Below, piece after piece: positions 1 to 7,625 of a stretch of DNA of 64,000 nt. A model generated the notes under the pieces. That model was not told the origin of the DNA and did no database searches. It saw nothing but the letters and a program-made list of their open reading frames with translations. Each line of letters opens with the position of its first letter. The first letter of the stretch is position 1. A program made the translations under genes and the position numbers. Source of the stretch: Euzebya rosea (GTDB lineage: Bacteria > Actinomycetota > Nitriliruptoria > Euzebyales > Euzebyaceae). The stretch spans positions 1 to 64,000 of the forward strand of contig NZ_PGDQ01000023.1 in NCBI RefSeq assembly GCF_003073135.1. The letters are read 5' to 3'.

Positions 1-210
1 CAACCCCACCCGGCACCCGACCGCAGGCGTCGCGCATCACGCACCCCGACCCCCTGGCCCCACGCCCTGTCGCTGCGAGGTGCGACCAACCCCACCCGGC
101 ACCCGACCGAGGCGTCGCGCATCACGCAAGGCCAACCGCCTCGCCCCACGCCCTGTCGCTGCGAGGTGCGACCAACCCCACCCGACACCCGACCGTCTCG
201 ATCCGGTCGC
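1..210. repeat. 86-bp tandem repeat, about 2.5 copies, open at the left edge
   Basis: Copies begin at 1, 87 and 173, an exact period of 86 bp. Each starts CAACCCCACCCGRCACCCGA and the complete copies end with GTCGCTGCGAGGTGCGAC. The third copy decays after about 35 bp. The middle of the unit differs between copies (around 43-60 versus 129-145), so this is not a recent perfect duplication. The terminal motif recurs in the arrays at 43608-43835 and, degenerate and inverted, at 42709-42920. Reading frames through it are low-complexity and do not look like protein. Function is unknown. Confidence 0.9.
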
Positions 211-360
211 TGCTGGAGAGGCGCGTGGGGAACAGTCCTCCGGGTGGCCGACGACATGTTTGCGCGTCGGCCAACTTCGACAAGGTGACCGTCGGCGAGA
301 ACACGAGCGACCGCTCGACCCACACGCCCGAAGCGGCACCGAGCAGACGGAGGACAGGCG

Positions 361-576
361 ATGGCGGACTACCGAGTCGGACAGGACGTGGAGTGGGACT
401 GGGGGGACGGCACCGGCTCCGGGACCGTCAAGCAGATCTACACCGAGCGCGTGGAGAAGACGATCGCCGGTACCGAGGTCGTGAGGGACGCCGATGAGGA
501 CAACCCCGCCTACCTCGTCGAGCAGGACGACGGCGACCGCGTGCTGAAGTCACAGTCCGAGCTCCGCAAGGCCTGA
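361..576 (+). CDS. DUF2945 (HVA1/Tudor-like) small protein
   Basis: A 71-residue acidic protein. The N-terminal stretch YRVGQDVEWDWGDGTGSGTV, then IYTERVEKTIAGTEV and a final AYLVEQDDGDRVLKSQSELRKA, match the DUF2945 / hypervirulence-associated Tudor-domain family, whose members are typically 60-75 residues. The family is small, cytosolic and of unproven biochemical role. The start is supported by GGAGG at 349-353, seven bases before the ATG. It is monocistronic here, between the tandem repeat and a redoxin gene. Family assignment is from recognition of the sequence pattern. Confidence 0.8.
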   Translation: MADYRVGQDVEWDWGDGTGSGTVKQIYTERVEKTIAGTEVVRDADEDNPAYLVEQDDGDRVLKSQSELRKA

Positions 577-716
577 CGCCCGGCACTCGCACGCCCCGGA
601 CCCGCGGCCGCACCCCCGTACCCGGGGCACGACCCGACGTGGCGAGATCCGGCGGTGGCCTTACGGATGCGTGACGACACCCGACGGCATGGGCTCCACC
701 TCCATACGGTCGAGCC

Positions 717-1448
717 ATGTCGCGTGTGCTTGCCGTTGCAGCGCTCCTCCTCGTGATCGGGCTGGTGGTGATGGCCGTGCGGGCGCAGCGCGGGGACGAC
801 GACCAGATCGCGCTGGCGACGCCGACCACTCCGATGCCGCCGACCCCCACGCCGGCGCCGAGCCCCAGAGCCGGCCAGACCGCCGCGGTCCCCGCATCCG
901 CCGCCTCCGACATCCGCACCGCCACCCCGGCGACCCCCACGCCGAGGGACGAGCCACCGGACGCTCCCACCCCACCCGGGCCGCCGATCTCCAACGAGGG
1001 ACCACATCCCGAGCTGCGAGACATCGACGGGTGGCTGCAGAGCGACGTCACGTCGCTGGAGGAGCTGCGGGGCAAGGTCGTGGTCGTCGAGTTCTGGACC
1101 TTCGGCTGCATCAACTGCCAGCGGACTCTCCCGAACCTCATCCAGCTGTACGGCTCCCACTCCCGTGACGACCTGGAGTTCGTCGGCATCCACTCCCCCG
1201 AGTTCGCCCACGAAGCCGACGTCGACAACATCGTCGCTGCTGCCGCTGACCTCGGGGTGACATGGCCGATCGCCCTGGACACCGACAAGCGCACCTTCCA
1301 CCACTGGCAGGAGGGGACGACCGCCTACTGGCCACGCACCTACGTCCTCGACCGCGACGGCAACATCCGCTTCGATCACATCGGTGAGGGCCGGTACGAC
1401 GAGCTCAACGAGACGGTGGCACGGCTCATCGCCGATCCGACGCTGTAG
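717..1448 (+). CDS. Membrane-anchored thioredoxin-like (redoxin/TlpA-type) protein
   Basis: 243 residues. An N-terminal membrane segment (about residues 4-22) is followed by a long Pro/Thr/Ala-rich linker (about 31-95) and a thioredoxin-fold domain. The redox motif is WTFGCINCQRTLPN with cysteines at 131 and 134; the WTF-C-I-NC pattern resembles the periplasmic domain of DipZ-type proteins. Downstream are the conserved blocks LEFVGIHSPEF and YWPRTYVLDRDGNIRFDHIGEG. It should act outside the membrane as a thiol-disulfide reductase, probably receiving electrons from the CcdA-like protein encoded 9 bp downstream. The oxidised target is not indicated. Confidence 0.85.
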   Translation: MSRVLAVAALLLVIGLVVMAVRAQRGDDDQIALATPTTPMPPTPTPAPSPRAGQTAAVPASAASDIRTATPATPTPRDEPPDAPTPPGPPISNEGPHPELRDIDGWLQSDVTSLEELRGKVVVVEFWTFGCINCQRTLPNLIQLYGSHSRDDLEFVGIHSPEFAHEADVDNIVAAAADLGVTWPIALDTDKRTFHHWQEGTTAYWPRTYVLDRDGNIRFDHIGEGRYDELNETVARLIADPTL

Positions 1449-1457
1449 CCCACACCG

Positions 1458-2072
1458 GTGGACCCACTGCTGGAGGGTGTGGTCGCCGCAGCACAGCCGT
1501 GCTCGCTTGCCCTGGTGCTGCCTGCCGCTGGGGCCACGGTCCTGGCAGGACGCCGCGGCTGGCTGGTCGCCATCGCGTGCTGGACGACGGCCAGCCTCAC
1601 CGCATGGAGCCGCGCCGCAGGAACCCTCGACCTGCCCGACTCGATGGTCGTCGGCGTCCTCCTCGCCGCCATGGCTCTGGCCGGAACCGCGCTGACCGTC
1701 ACCACCCCAACCGCCACCAAGCCCCTGGCACCGAACCCGCGAGCCGTCGCCGGCGGCGCCCTCGTGGGCCTTGCTGGGGCGGCGCTGTGGCAACCGTGTG
1801 TCGGCCCTGCGCTCGGCACCATCCTGACGGCGGCGCCCGATGATCCCGGCGGCCAGCTCGGCCAGTTCGCGGCCTACACGGCCGGGCTGCTGCTGGTCAC
1901 GGTCGGCCTGGCAGCCCTCCCCCACCTCCACCCCCGGATGGACACGGCGTTGGCGGCCACCCCGGCTCGGGTGGTGGCCGCCGCTCCCCTCCTCCTGCTC
2001 GTCGTCGTCCTCGCGACCGGCACCTACAGCACGATCGTCGGCGCGCTGGTCCGCGCCTCCTCCCTCTCCTGA
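1458..2072 (+). CDS. CcdA/DsbD-like transmembrane electron-transfer protein
   Basis: 204 residues, about six hydrophobic segments. Two equivalent Pro-Cys motifs, QPCSLALVLPA (Cys15) and WQPCVGPALGTIL (Cys114), are the paired redox cysteines that CcdA/DsbD membrane domains use to pass electrons from cytoplasmic thioredoxin outward. The GTG start lies 9 bp after the redoxin stop, so the two are probably one transcript forming a split DipZ/DsbD system. No cytochrome c maturation genes (ccsA, resB) are nearby, so a general extracytoplasmic thiol-reduction role is as likely as cytochrome biogenesis. Confidence 0.8.
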   Translation: MDPLLEGVVAAAQPCSLALVLPAAGATVLAGRRGWLVAIACWTTASLTAWSRAAGTLDLPDSMVVGVLLAAMALAGTALTVTTPTATKPLAPNPRAVAGGALVGLAGAALWQPCVGPALGTILTAAPDDPGGQLGQFAAYTAGLLLVTVGLAALPHLHPRMDTALAATPARVVAAAPLLLLVVVLATGTYSTIVGALVRASSLS

Positions 2073-2077
2073 GGAGC

Positions 2078-3298
2078 TCAGGAACGCGACGTCTCCCGTG
2101 CGCCGGTCCATGCCGCGCGCAGGCCCAGCCGGCCGGCGAAGTGCAGCGCACCCCCGGCGTAGACACGGGCGGCGATGCGGATCAGCACCACGACCAGCCC
2201 GGCGGTGACGGCGACGGCCAGCAGCTGCTCCCAGACCGTGATCTCCTGGAACGCCACCCGGATGGGCACGACGAACGGCGACATGAACGGCACGAACGTC
2301 GTCACCCGGGCCAGCACGCCGGCCGGCTCGCTGAGCGCCTGGAACGACACGAAGAACCCGACGATCGCTGTCATGGAGACGGGGAAGGCCACCGACTGGG
2401 CGTCCTCCGACCGGCCGACCAGCGCGCCGGCCGTGGCGAACATCGTGGAGTACAGCGCGAACCCGAGCACGAACCACACGACCAACGTCACGGCGGAGTC
2501 CACGGGGATGACCGGCAGGTTCAACGCGCCCGTCACCCGGATGAGGGTCATGGCCCATGCCACGGTGATGCCGAACTGCGCCAGGCCGAGCAGGCCGATG
2601 CCGATGACCTTGCCGGCCAGCAGCTGCCACGGCTCGACGGTGGCCAGCAGGACCTCGACGACCCGGCTGGACTTCTCCTCGGTGACGCCCTGCAGCGTCC
2701 AGGCCCCGAAGATCAGGATCGCTAGGTACAGCATCATCATGCCGGCGTAGGCGATGAGGCTGCGCGCCTCGTCCTGCGCCGCATCGGCGACGCCCTGCAC
2801 GGTCCGGACCTCCAGCGGCTGGGAGGACAGCACCGAGGTGATCTCGGCCAGCTCCACGCCGCTGCCGTCCAGCCGGTCCTGCAGCGCGAGGGTGGCGGCG
2901 GCCTCCTGCACACGCTGCTCGAGGTCGTCGTTGGAGAAGGCGCTGGAGCTCTCGCGGAGGATGGCGGTGCCGTCGACGAGGACCAGCTCGACCTCGCCGT
3001 CGGCCAGGCCGGCCCGGGCGGCGTCGGTGTCGGCGTAGGTGGTCACGTCGAACTCGACCTCGTCGTCGCCGGCCCGGTCGATGACCAGCTGGCGGGTCAG
3101 GTCGAGCACGTCGTCGTTGCCGCTGCCGACCGCGCCGATCTCGACGGTGGTCGTCTGGTCGTCGAGCACCGACGGGATGACGATGGCCGCGCTCAGCACC
3201 ACGAGGATGGCGAGCATGCCGAACAGGTAGGCCTTCGACGTGCCGCGGGTGCGCAGCTCGCGGCCGATGACGAGGCGGAGGGTGGACATGCTGCTCAT
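2078..3298 (-). CDS. ABC-2 family transporter permease (NatB-like)
   Basis: 406 residues. A membrane helix near residues 25-45 (YLFGMLAILVVLSAAIVIPSV) precedes a large extracytoplasmic domain (about 46-180), then a bundle of helices that includes GMMMLYLAILIFGAWTLQGV. The block GVTEEKSSRVVEVLL is characteristic of NatB/YhaP exporters. It overlaps the ATPase gene upstream by 4 bp (ATGA), so the two are translationally coupled and form one exporter. The substrate is unknown; NatAB relatives export sodium ions, antibiotics or peptides. Its stop lies 5 bp from the convergent ccdA-like gene. Confidence 0.88.
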   Translation of the reverse strand: MSSMSTLRLVIGRELRTRGTSKAYLFGMLAILVVLSAAIVIPSVLDDQTTTVEIGAVGSGNDDVLDLTRQLVIDRAGDDEVEFDVTTYADTDAARAGLADGEVELVLVDGTAILRESSSAFSNDDLEQRVQEAAATLALQDRLDGSGVELAEITSVLSSQPLEVRTVQGVADAAQDEARSLIAYAGMMMLYLAILIFGAWTLQGVTEEKSSRVVEVLLATVEPWQLLAGKVIGIGLLGLAQFGITVAWAMTLIRVTGALNLPVIPVDSAVTLVVWFVLGFALYSTMFATAGALVGRSEDAQSVAFPVSMTAIVGFFVSFQALSEPAGVLARVTTFVPFMSPFVVPIRVAFQEITVWEQLLAVAVTAGLVVVLIRIAARVYAGGALHFAGRLGLRAAWTGARETSRS

Positions 3299-4251
3299 CG
3301 GGTACCGCCGATCGTGGCGTGGGTGATGCGGTCGGCGGTGGTCGAGGCCGGCTGGTCCGGCGACGACACCGCCTCGGTGAAGATCTGGGTCAACGACGGG
3401 GTGGTGTAGACGAAGTGCTGTCCGCCGCCGAGGCCCGTCCCGACACCGGCCATCAGGCGGGTGATGTCGACGTCGGCGCGGACCTTCAGGACGTGGTGGC
3501 GGCCGTCGAAGCGCGACTCGAGCACCCCGTCGAGGTCCTGCAGCGCGGCAGCCTGCTGGTCGGACAGGTCGAGCTCGACCCGGCGGTAGGGCGACTCGGC
3601 CTGCAGCGCCTCCACCTCACCGGTGACGACGACCCGGCCGCGGTCGATGATGGCGACGTCCTCGCACAGGTCCTCCACGACCTCCAGCTGGTGGGAGGAG
3701 AACATCACGGCCGTCCCGGCGGCGGCCCGCTCGCGGAGGACCCGCGCCATGGTGGCCGCGCCGATCGGGTCCAGGCCGTTGAAGGGTTCGTCGAGCACCA
3801 GCAGCTCGGGATCGTGCAGCAGCGCCGCGGCGAGCTGCACTCGCTGCTGGTTGCCCTGCGACAGGTCCTGCAGCGCGTCGCCGGCCCGGTCGGCCAGGTC
3901 GAGGTCGGCCAGCCAGCGGTCGGCGGCGGCGCGGGCCTCGCCGGCGGTCATCCCGTGCAGGCGGCCGAAGTAGACCAGCTGGTCGGTCAGCGCCATCGCG
4001 GGGTAGAGCCCGCGCTCCTCGGGCATGTAGCCGAACCGTCGCCGGTCGGCGGCGGTGATGGGGTGGCCGTCCCAGCGGATCTCGCCGCTGTCGGGGTTGG
4101 CCAGGCCGAACACCGCGCGCATCGTCGTGGTCTTGCCGGCGCCGTTGCGGCCGAGGAACCCGAGCATGCGGCCGGGCCGGACGGTGAAGCTGCAGCCGTC
4201 GAGGGCCACGACGTCGCCGTAGCGCTTGGTGAGGGAGTCGATGTCGAGCAT
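3295..4251 (-). CDS. ABC transporter ATP-binding protein (NatA-like, DUF4162 C-terminus)
   Basis: 318 residues from the ATG at 4251. Walker A is GRNGAGKTT (34-42), the signature LSQGNQQRVQLA (130-141) and Walker B LLVLDEP (150-156). After residue 220 comes the extra C-terminal domain seen in NatA-type exporters. An upstream extension to 4479 is open but lacks family similarity and would cross the divergent kinase start, so it was rejected. It pairs with the overlapping permease. The divergent histidine kinase and response regulator are the likely regulators, by analogy with stress-responsive ABC/two-component loci. Confidence 0.9.
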   Translation of the reverse strand: MLDIDSLTKRYGDVVALDGCSFTVRPGRMLGFLGRNGAGKTTTMRAVFGLANPDSGEIRWDGHPITAADRRRFGYMPEERGLYPAMALTDQLVYFGRLHGMTAGEARAAADRWLADLDLADRAGDALQDLSQGNQQRVQLAAALLHDPELLVLDEPFNGLDPIGAATMARVLRERAAAGTAVMFSSHQLEVVEDLCEDVAIIDRGRVVVTGEVEALQAESPYRRVELDLSDQQAAALQDLDGVLESRFDGRHHVLKVRADVDITRLMAGVGTGLGGGQHFVYTTPSLTQIFTEAVSSPDQPASTTADRITHATIGGTR

Positions 4252-4366
4252 GGGAGGCACGCTAGGTGGGGGTGACGACGGCCGCGTCCCCCGCAGGGGT
4301 GAAGGCGATGTCCACCACAGGGGGGACTCGGCGGCGGACCCCTCCCGCGTACGCTGCGAACCCACG
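4252..4366. promoter_or_regulatory. Divergent intergenic promoter region, ABC exporter / two-component system
   Basis: 115 bp separates the ATPase start (minus) from the kinase start (plus) and must contain both promoters. I see no convincing -10/-35 pair or ribosome-binding site before either start. If the response regulator controls the exporter, its binding site should lie here. The assignment rests on layout rather than on a motif. Confidence 0.4.
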
Positions 4367-5743
4367 ATGACCAGCGCCGCCGCCCCCGTCCTCCCGCCGT
4401 TGACGACCGCCGAGCGTCGCCCCTCCCGGGTCGACCTCGCGGTGTTCGCGGCGATGCTGCTGCTGGGCCTGCTCGGCATCTTCCTGTCCCACGACCTGCT
4501 CGACGACGACGAGCTCGGCCGCCTGCCGATGTGGGCCGATTACGTCGCGTTCGTGCTGGTGATCGTGCCGGTGCCGGTCCGCCGCATGGCGCCGGCGGCC
4601 GTCTGCCTGTACGTCGGTGTCGGCTTCGCGGTCTTCCGGCTGCTGGAGGTGCCCGAGGGTGCCGTGTCCACCGTGGCGTTGTTCATGGCCATCCATGCCG
4701 CCGGGGCCCACGTGCCCGACCCGACCCGCCGCACCTGGTCGCGGGCCATCGCCCTCGCCGCAGGCTTCCTCGCCCTCTTCGTGCAGCTGGCCGGCGACGT
4801 GGAGCTGGTCGGGTTCGAGACGGTCGTCGGGCTGCTGTTCTCCGTCGGCATCAACGCCGGCTTCTACGTCGCGGCGTGGGTGCTGGGCGACCGGGATCGC
4901 CACCAGCGGATCGACCGGGCCGAGCTGTCGCGACGCGCCGAGCAGCTGGCCACCGAACGCGAGGCCAGGGCGCAGCAGGCGGTCGTGGCCGAGCGGGTCC
5001 GGATCGCCCGCGAGCTGCACGACGTCGTCGCCCACCACGTCAGCGTCATGGGGGTGCAGGCTGCGGCGGCACGGCACGTCATGGCGAAGGACCCCGAGCG
5101 CGCAGCCGAGGCGCTGGGGACCGTGGAGTCCTCGGCCCGGCAGGCGGTGGAGGAGCTGCAGCGCCTGGTCGGCATCCTGCGGGAGGCGCCGTCGGACGGC
5201 ATCGACGCACCCCAGCCGACCCTCGACGGCCTGCCCGCGCTGGTGGACACCCTGGCCGAGGCGGGGCTGCCCGTGGAGCTGCGCGAGATCGGCCGGTCCC
5301 CCGCCGTGCCGGACTCCGTCGGCCTGTCCGCCCATCGGATCGTGCAGGAGGCGCTGACCAACGTGATGCGGCATGCGCCGGGGGCCGAGACGACCGTCGT
5401 GCTGACCCACCTCGCCGGGGTGCTGCAGGTCGAGGTGGTCAACGGGCCGGCCCCGGCCGGTGCCACGCCGGCTGGTCCGGGCGGGGGCCGTGGGCTGCTC
5501 GGGATGCGCGAGCGGGCGGCGATGCTCGGCGGGACGATCGAGGCCGGCCCCCTCCCCCGCGGTGGCTACCGGGTCGCCGCGACCCTCCCCCTCCCCGGCG
5601 GCGCGACAACCGGCGCGATCGGGGCCCACGTCGTCCCTGGGCGAGGTTCGGCACGATCGGGGCCCCATTCTCCGGCGGCCTCTGGGGTGAACGACACGAC
5701 GGACGAGGGTTCGACACGCCTCGACGAGGAGGTGACGCGGTGA
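4367..5743 (+). CDS. Two-component sensor histidine kinase, NarL/LiaS type (HisKA_3)
   Basis: 458 residues from the ATG at 4367. The N-terminal half carries several membrane helices (about 23-41, 57-72, 75-95, 98-113, 125-145 and 150-173). A coiled-coil linker follows (about 180-212), then the HisKA_3 box ARELHDVVAHHVSVMGVQ with phospho-acceptor His218. The ATPase domain has an N-box (EALTNVMRHAP) and G-box (GGGRGLLGMRERAAMLGG). It phosphorylates the response regulator, whose GTG start overlaps its stop. The last 48 residues lie beyond the ATPase fold and include an embedded repeat peptide (residues 417-431), described separately. Confidence 0.92.
   Translation: MTSAAAPVLPPLTTAERRPSRVDLAVFAAMLLLGLLGIFLSHDLLDDDELGRLPMWADYVAFVLVIVPVPVRRMAPAAVCLYVGVGFAVFRLLEVPEGAVSTVALFMAIHAAGAHVPDPTRRTWSRAIALAAGFLALFVQLAGDVELVGFETVVGLLFSVGINAGFYVAAWVLGDRDRHQRIDRAELSRRAEQLATEREARAQQAVVAERVRIARELHDVVAHHVSVMGVQAAAARHVMAKDPERAAEALGTVESSARQAVEELQRLVGILREAPSDGIDAPQPTLDGLPALVDTLAEAGLPVELREIGRSPAVPDSVGLSAHRIVQEALTNVMRHAPGAETTVVLTHLAGVLQVEVVNGPAPAGATPAGPGGGRGLLGMRERAAMLGGTIEAGPLPRGGYRVAATLPLPGGATTGAIGAHVVPGRGSARSGPHSPAASGVNDTTDEGSTRLDEEVTR
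5600..5666 (+). repeat. Short GATCGGGGCC repeat element embedded in frame in the kinase C-terminus
   Basis: Contains GGCGCGATCGGGGCCCACGT, then a second GATCGGGGCCCC arm about 40 bp later, the two arms in direct orientation. Read in the kinase frame it encodes AIGAHVVPGRGSARS. A clearly related element sits inside the anti-sigma gene at 33000-33063 and, read in that gene's frame, encodes AIGASVAPGRGRPRS. The two proteins are otherwise unrelated, which suggests a dispersed element tolerated in disordered protein regions. Confidence 0.75.
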
Positions 5744-6405
5744 CCGACGTGGCCGGCGAGCTGATCGAGGTGGTGCTGGTCGACGACCAGCAGCTGGTCC
5801 GGTCGGGGCTGCGGATGATCCTCGAGTCCGAGCCCGACATCGCCGTCGTCGGCGAGGGCGGGGACGGCCGCGAGGGCGTGCGGCTGGCACGGACACTCCG
5901 CCCCCACGTGGTGCTGATGGACATCCAGATGCCGGTCATGGACGGGCTGGCCGCCACCGAGGCCATCGGCGAGCTGCCCGACCCGCCGAAGGTCGTCGTC
6001 CTGACCACCTTCGAGCGGGACGACTACGTCTTCCGGGCCTTGCGGCAGGGGGCCAGCGGGTTCCTGCTCAAGAACGCCCCGCCGACCCAGCTGATCGACG
6101 CGGTGCGAGTCGTCGCGGCCGGCGACTCGCTGCTGTCCCCGTCGATCACCCGACGGCTGATCCAGGCGTTCGCCGACGGCCCTGCCCCCGTCGAGCACGA
6201 CCCGGCGCTGGACCTGCTGACCGACCGGGAACGCGAGGTGCTCGGCCTGCTGGCGACCGGCCGCTCCAACGCCGAGATCGCCGAGGACCTCGTCGTGGGC
6301 GAGGCGACGGTCAAGACCCACGTGTCGCGCGTCTTCGACAAGCTCGGCGTCCGCGACCGCGTGCAGGCCGTCGTCTGGGCCCACGAGCACGGCGTCACCG
6401 GCTGA
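5740..6405 (+). CDS. Response regulator, NarL/FixJ family
   Basis: 221 residues from the GTG at 5740, which overlaps the kinase stop (GTGA). The receiver domain has the acidic pair Asp15/Asp16, phospho-acceptor Asp61 in VVLMDIQMPVMDG, the conserved VVVLTTFERDDYVFRAL switch region and Lys in GASGFLLKNAPP. The C-terminal LuxR-type helix-turn-helix is LTDREREVLGLLATGRSNAE followed by VKTHVSRVFDKL. It is a DNA-binding transcription factor, probably controlling the divergent ABC exporter and perhaps its own operon. Confidence 0.93.
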   Translation: MTDVAGELIEVVLVDDQQLVRSGLRMILESEPDIAVVGEGGDGREGVRLARTLRPHVVLMDIQMPVMDGLAATEAIGELPDPPKVVVLTTFERDDYVFRALRQGASGFLLKNAPPTQLIDAVRVVAAGDSLLSPSITRRLIQAFADGPAPVEHDPALDLLTDREREVLGLLATGRSNAEIAEDLVVGEATVKTHVSRVFDKLGVRDRVQAVVWAHEHGVTG

Positions 6406-6423
6406 CCCTCACCAGACCGGAAT

Positions 6424-6457
6424 GTGCAGCACGGCCGGGATGCCGGCCGTCCTGCAC
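6424..6457. terminator. Strong hairpin between convergent genes
   Basis: GTGCAG-c-ACGGCCGG, a short loop, then CCGGCCGT-c-CTGCAC: 14 paired positions with one C-C mismatch and a GATG loop. It lies 18 bp after the response-regulator stop and about 100 bp before the oxidoreductase stop on the other strand, so it can serve both. There is no U-tract, which is common for actinobacterial intrinsic terminators. The rest of 6458-6555 holds nothing I can name. Confidence 0.7.
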
Positions 6458-6555
6458 CACGCCGGGCGCGGCCTGCGCAGCTCGGCCGCCCGGTGCGCCG
6501 AACTGCACAACTCGTGGTCGGCGGGTCGGGCGTCCGCGAGCCCGGAGACGCTGAC

Positions 6556-7569
6556 CTACAGGGCCACGGCGTTCTTGCCGACGTTGCCGCCGGTGAACAG
6601 CTTGGTGAAGGCCGTCGGGACCGCCTCGATGCCGTGCTCGAGGTCGACCTTGGCGTTGACCTTGCCCTCCGCGGCCCACTGGCCGAGGTCGGCGAAGGCC
6701 TGCGGGTGCTCCTTGGCGTAGTCGAAGATGAGGAAACCCTCCATCTTCGCGCGCTTCACGATCAGGTTGGAGTAGTTGCGCGGGCCCTTCGGCGCCGCAC
6801 CGTCGTACTGCGAGATGGCGCCGCAGATCACGATGCGGGCGTGCAGCGCCAGGTTGGACAGCGCCATCTCCAGCAGCGGACCACCGACGTTGTCGAAGTA
6901 CACGTCGACCCCGTCGGGGCCGATCACGGACCGCAGCGTCTTGGCGACGTCGTCGGCCTTGTAGTCCACGCACTCGTCGAAGCCGAGCTCGTCGACGACG
7001 TAGGCGCACTTCTCGGGCCCGCCCGCCGTGCCGATGACCCGGCAGCCCTTCAGCTTGGCGATCTGCCCGACGACCGAGCCAGTCGCCCCGGCCGCACCGC
7101 TGACCAGGACCGTGTCGCCCTCCTTCAGCTCACCGACGCGCAGCAGGCCGAAGTAGGCCGCCAGGCCGGTGGGGCCGAACAGCGAGATCGCGACCAGCGG
7201 GTCGGTGCCCTCGGGGAGGACCTGCATCGCGCCGGCGCCACGCTCCTCGGCGACGACGTACTCCTGCCAGCCCGTCAGGCCGCTGACGAGCGCACCCACG
7301 GGGTACCTGTCGGACGTGGACTCGACGACCTCGCCGATGCCCATCGAGCGGACGACCTCGCCGATGCCGATGGCCGGCAGGTAGGTGTCCTGCTGCATCC
7401 AGCCGCGGATGGTCGGGTCGAGGGAGAGGTGGGTGACCTTCACCAGGGCCTGGCCGTCACCGAGCTCGGGCACGGGCTGGCTGGCGAGCTCGACGTGCTC
7501 GTCCGGGGAGAAGGCGGCGGTGGGGCGCTCGGTCAGGCGCCACACCCGGTTGGTCTCGGGGGTGCTCAT
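6556..7569 (-). CDS. NADP-dependent MDR oxidoreductase (YncB/CurA/PTGR-like)
   Basis: 337 residues from the ATG at 7569. Features of the zinc-free medium-chain dehydrogenase/reductase group: LSLDPTIRGWMQ near residue 50, GIGEVVRSMGIGEVVES, GLTGWQEYVVAEE, the nucleotide-binding SGAAGATGSVVGQIAKLKGC and YFDNVGGPLLEMAL. Relatives reduce the double bond of alpha,beta-unsaturated ketones or aldehydes with NADPH. It is a stand-alone gene facing the two-component operon across a hairpin. The substrate cannot be predicted. Confidence 0.88.
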   Translation of the reverse strand: MSTPETNRVWRLTERPTAAFSPDEHVELASQPVPELGDGQALVKVTHLSLDPTIRGWMQQDTYLPAIGIGEVVRSMGIGEVVESTSDRYPVGALVSGLTGWQEYVVAEERGAGAMQVLPEGTDPLVAISLFGPTGLAAYFGLLRVGELKEGDTVLVSGAAGATGSVVGQIAKLKGCRVIGTAGGPEKCAYVVDELGFDECVDYKADDVAKTLRSVIGPDGVDVYFDNVGGPLLEMALSNLALHARIVICGAISQYDGAAPKGPRNYSNLIVKRAKMEGFLIFDYAKEHPQAFADLGQWAAEGKVNAKVDLEHGIEAVPTAFTKLFTGGNVGKNAVAL

Positions 7570-7625
7570 GACCGGCGAGCCTAGACCCCCTGCCGCGTGT
7601 CGCACCCCAGGGCTAGGATGCCGCC

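Noticed and set aside
80-497. Small open frames through the 86-bp tandem repeat
   Set aside because: They translate the repeat units into Pro/Arg/Ala strings and have no family similarity or good ribosome-binding site.
428-2630. Long minus-strand open frames opposite the redoxin and CcdA-like genes
   Set aside because: The plus-strand products have clear redox motifs; the opposite frames are low-complexity Arg/Gly/Ala translations, usual in G+C-rich DNA.
4252-4479. Longer N-terminus for the ABC ATPase (start at 4479)
   Set aside because: The extra 76 residues lack ATPase-family similarity, and the frame would cross the kinase start.
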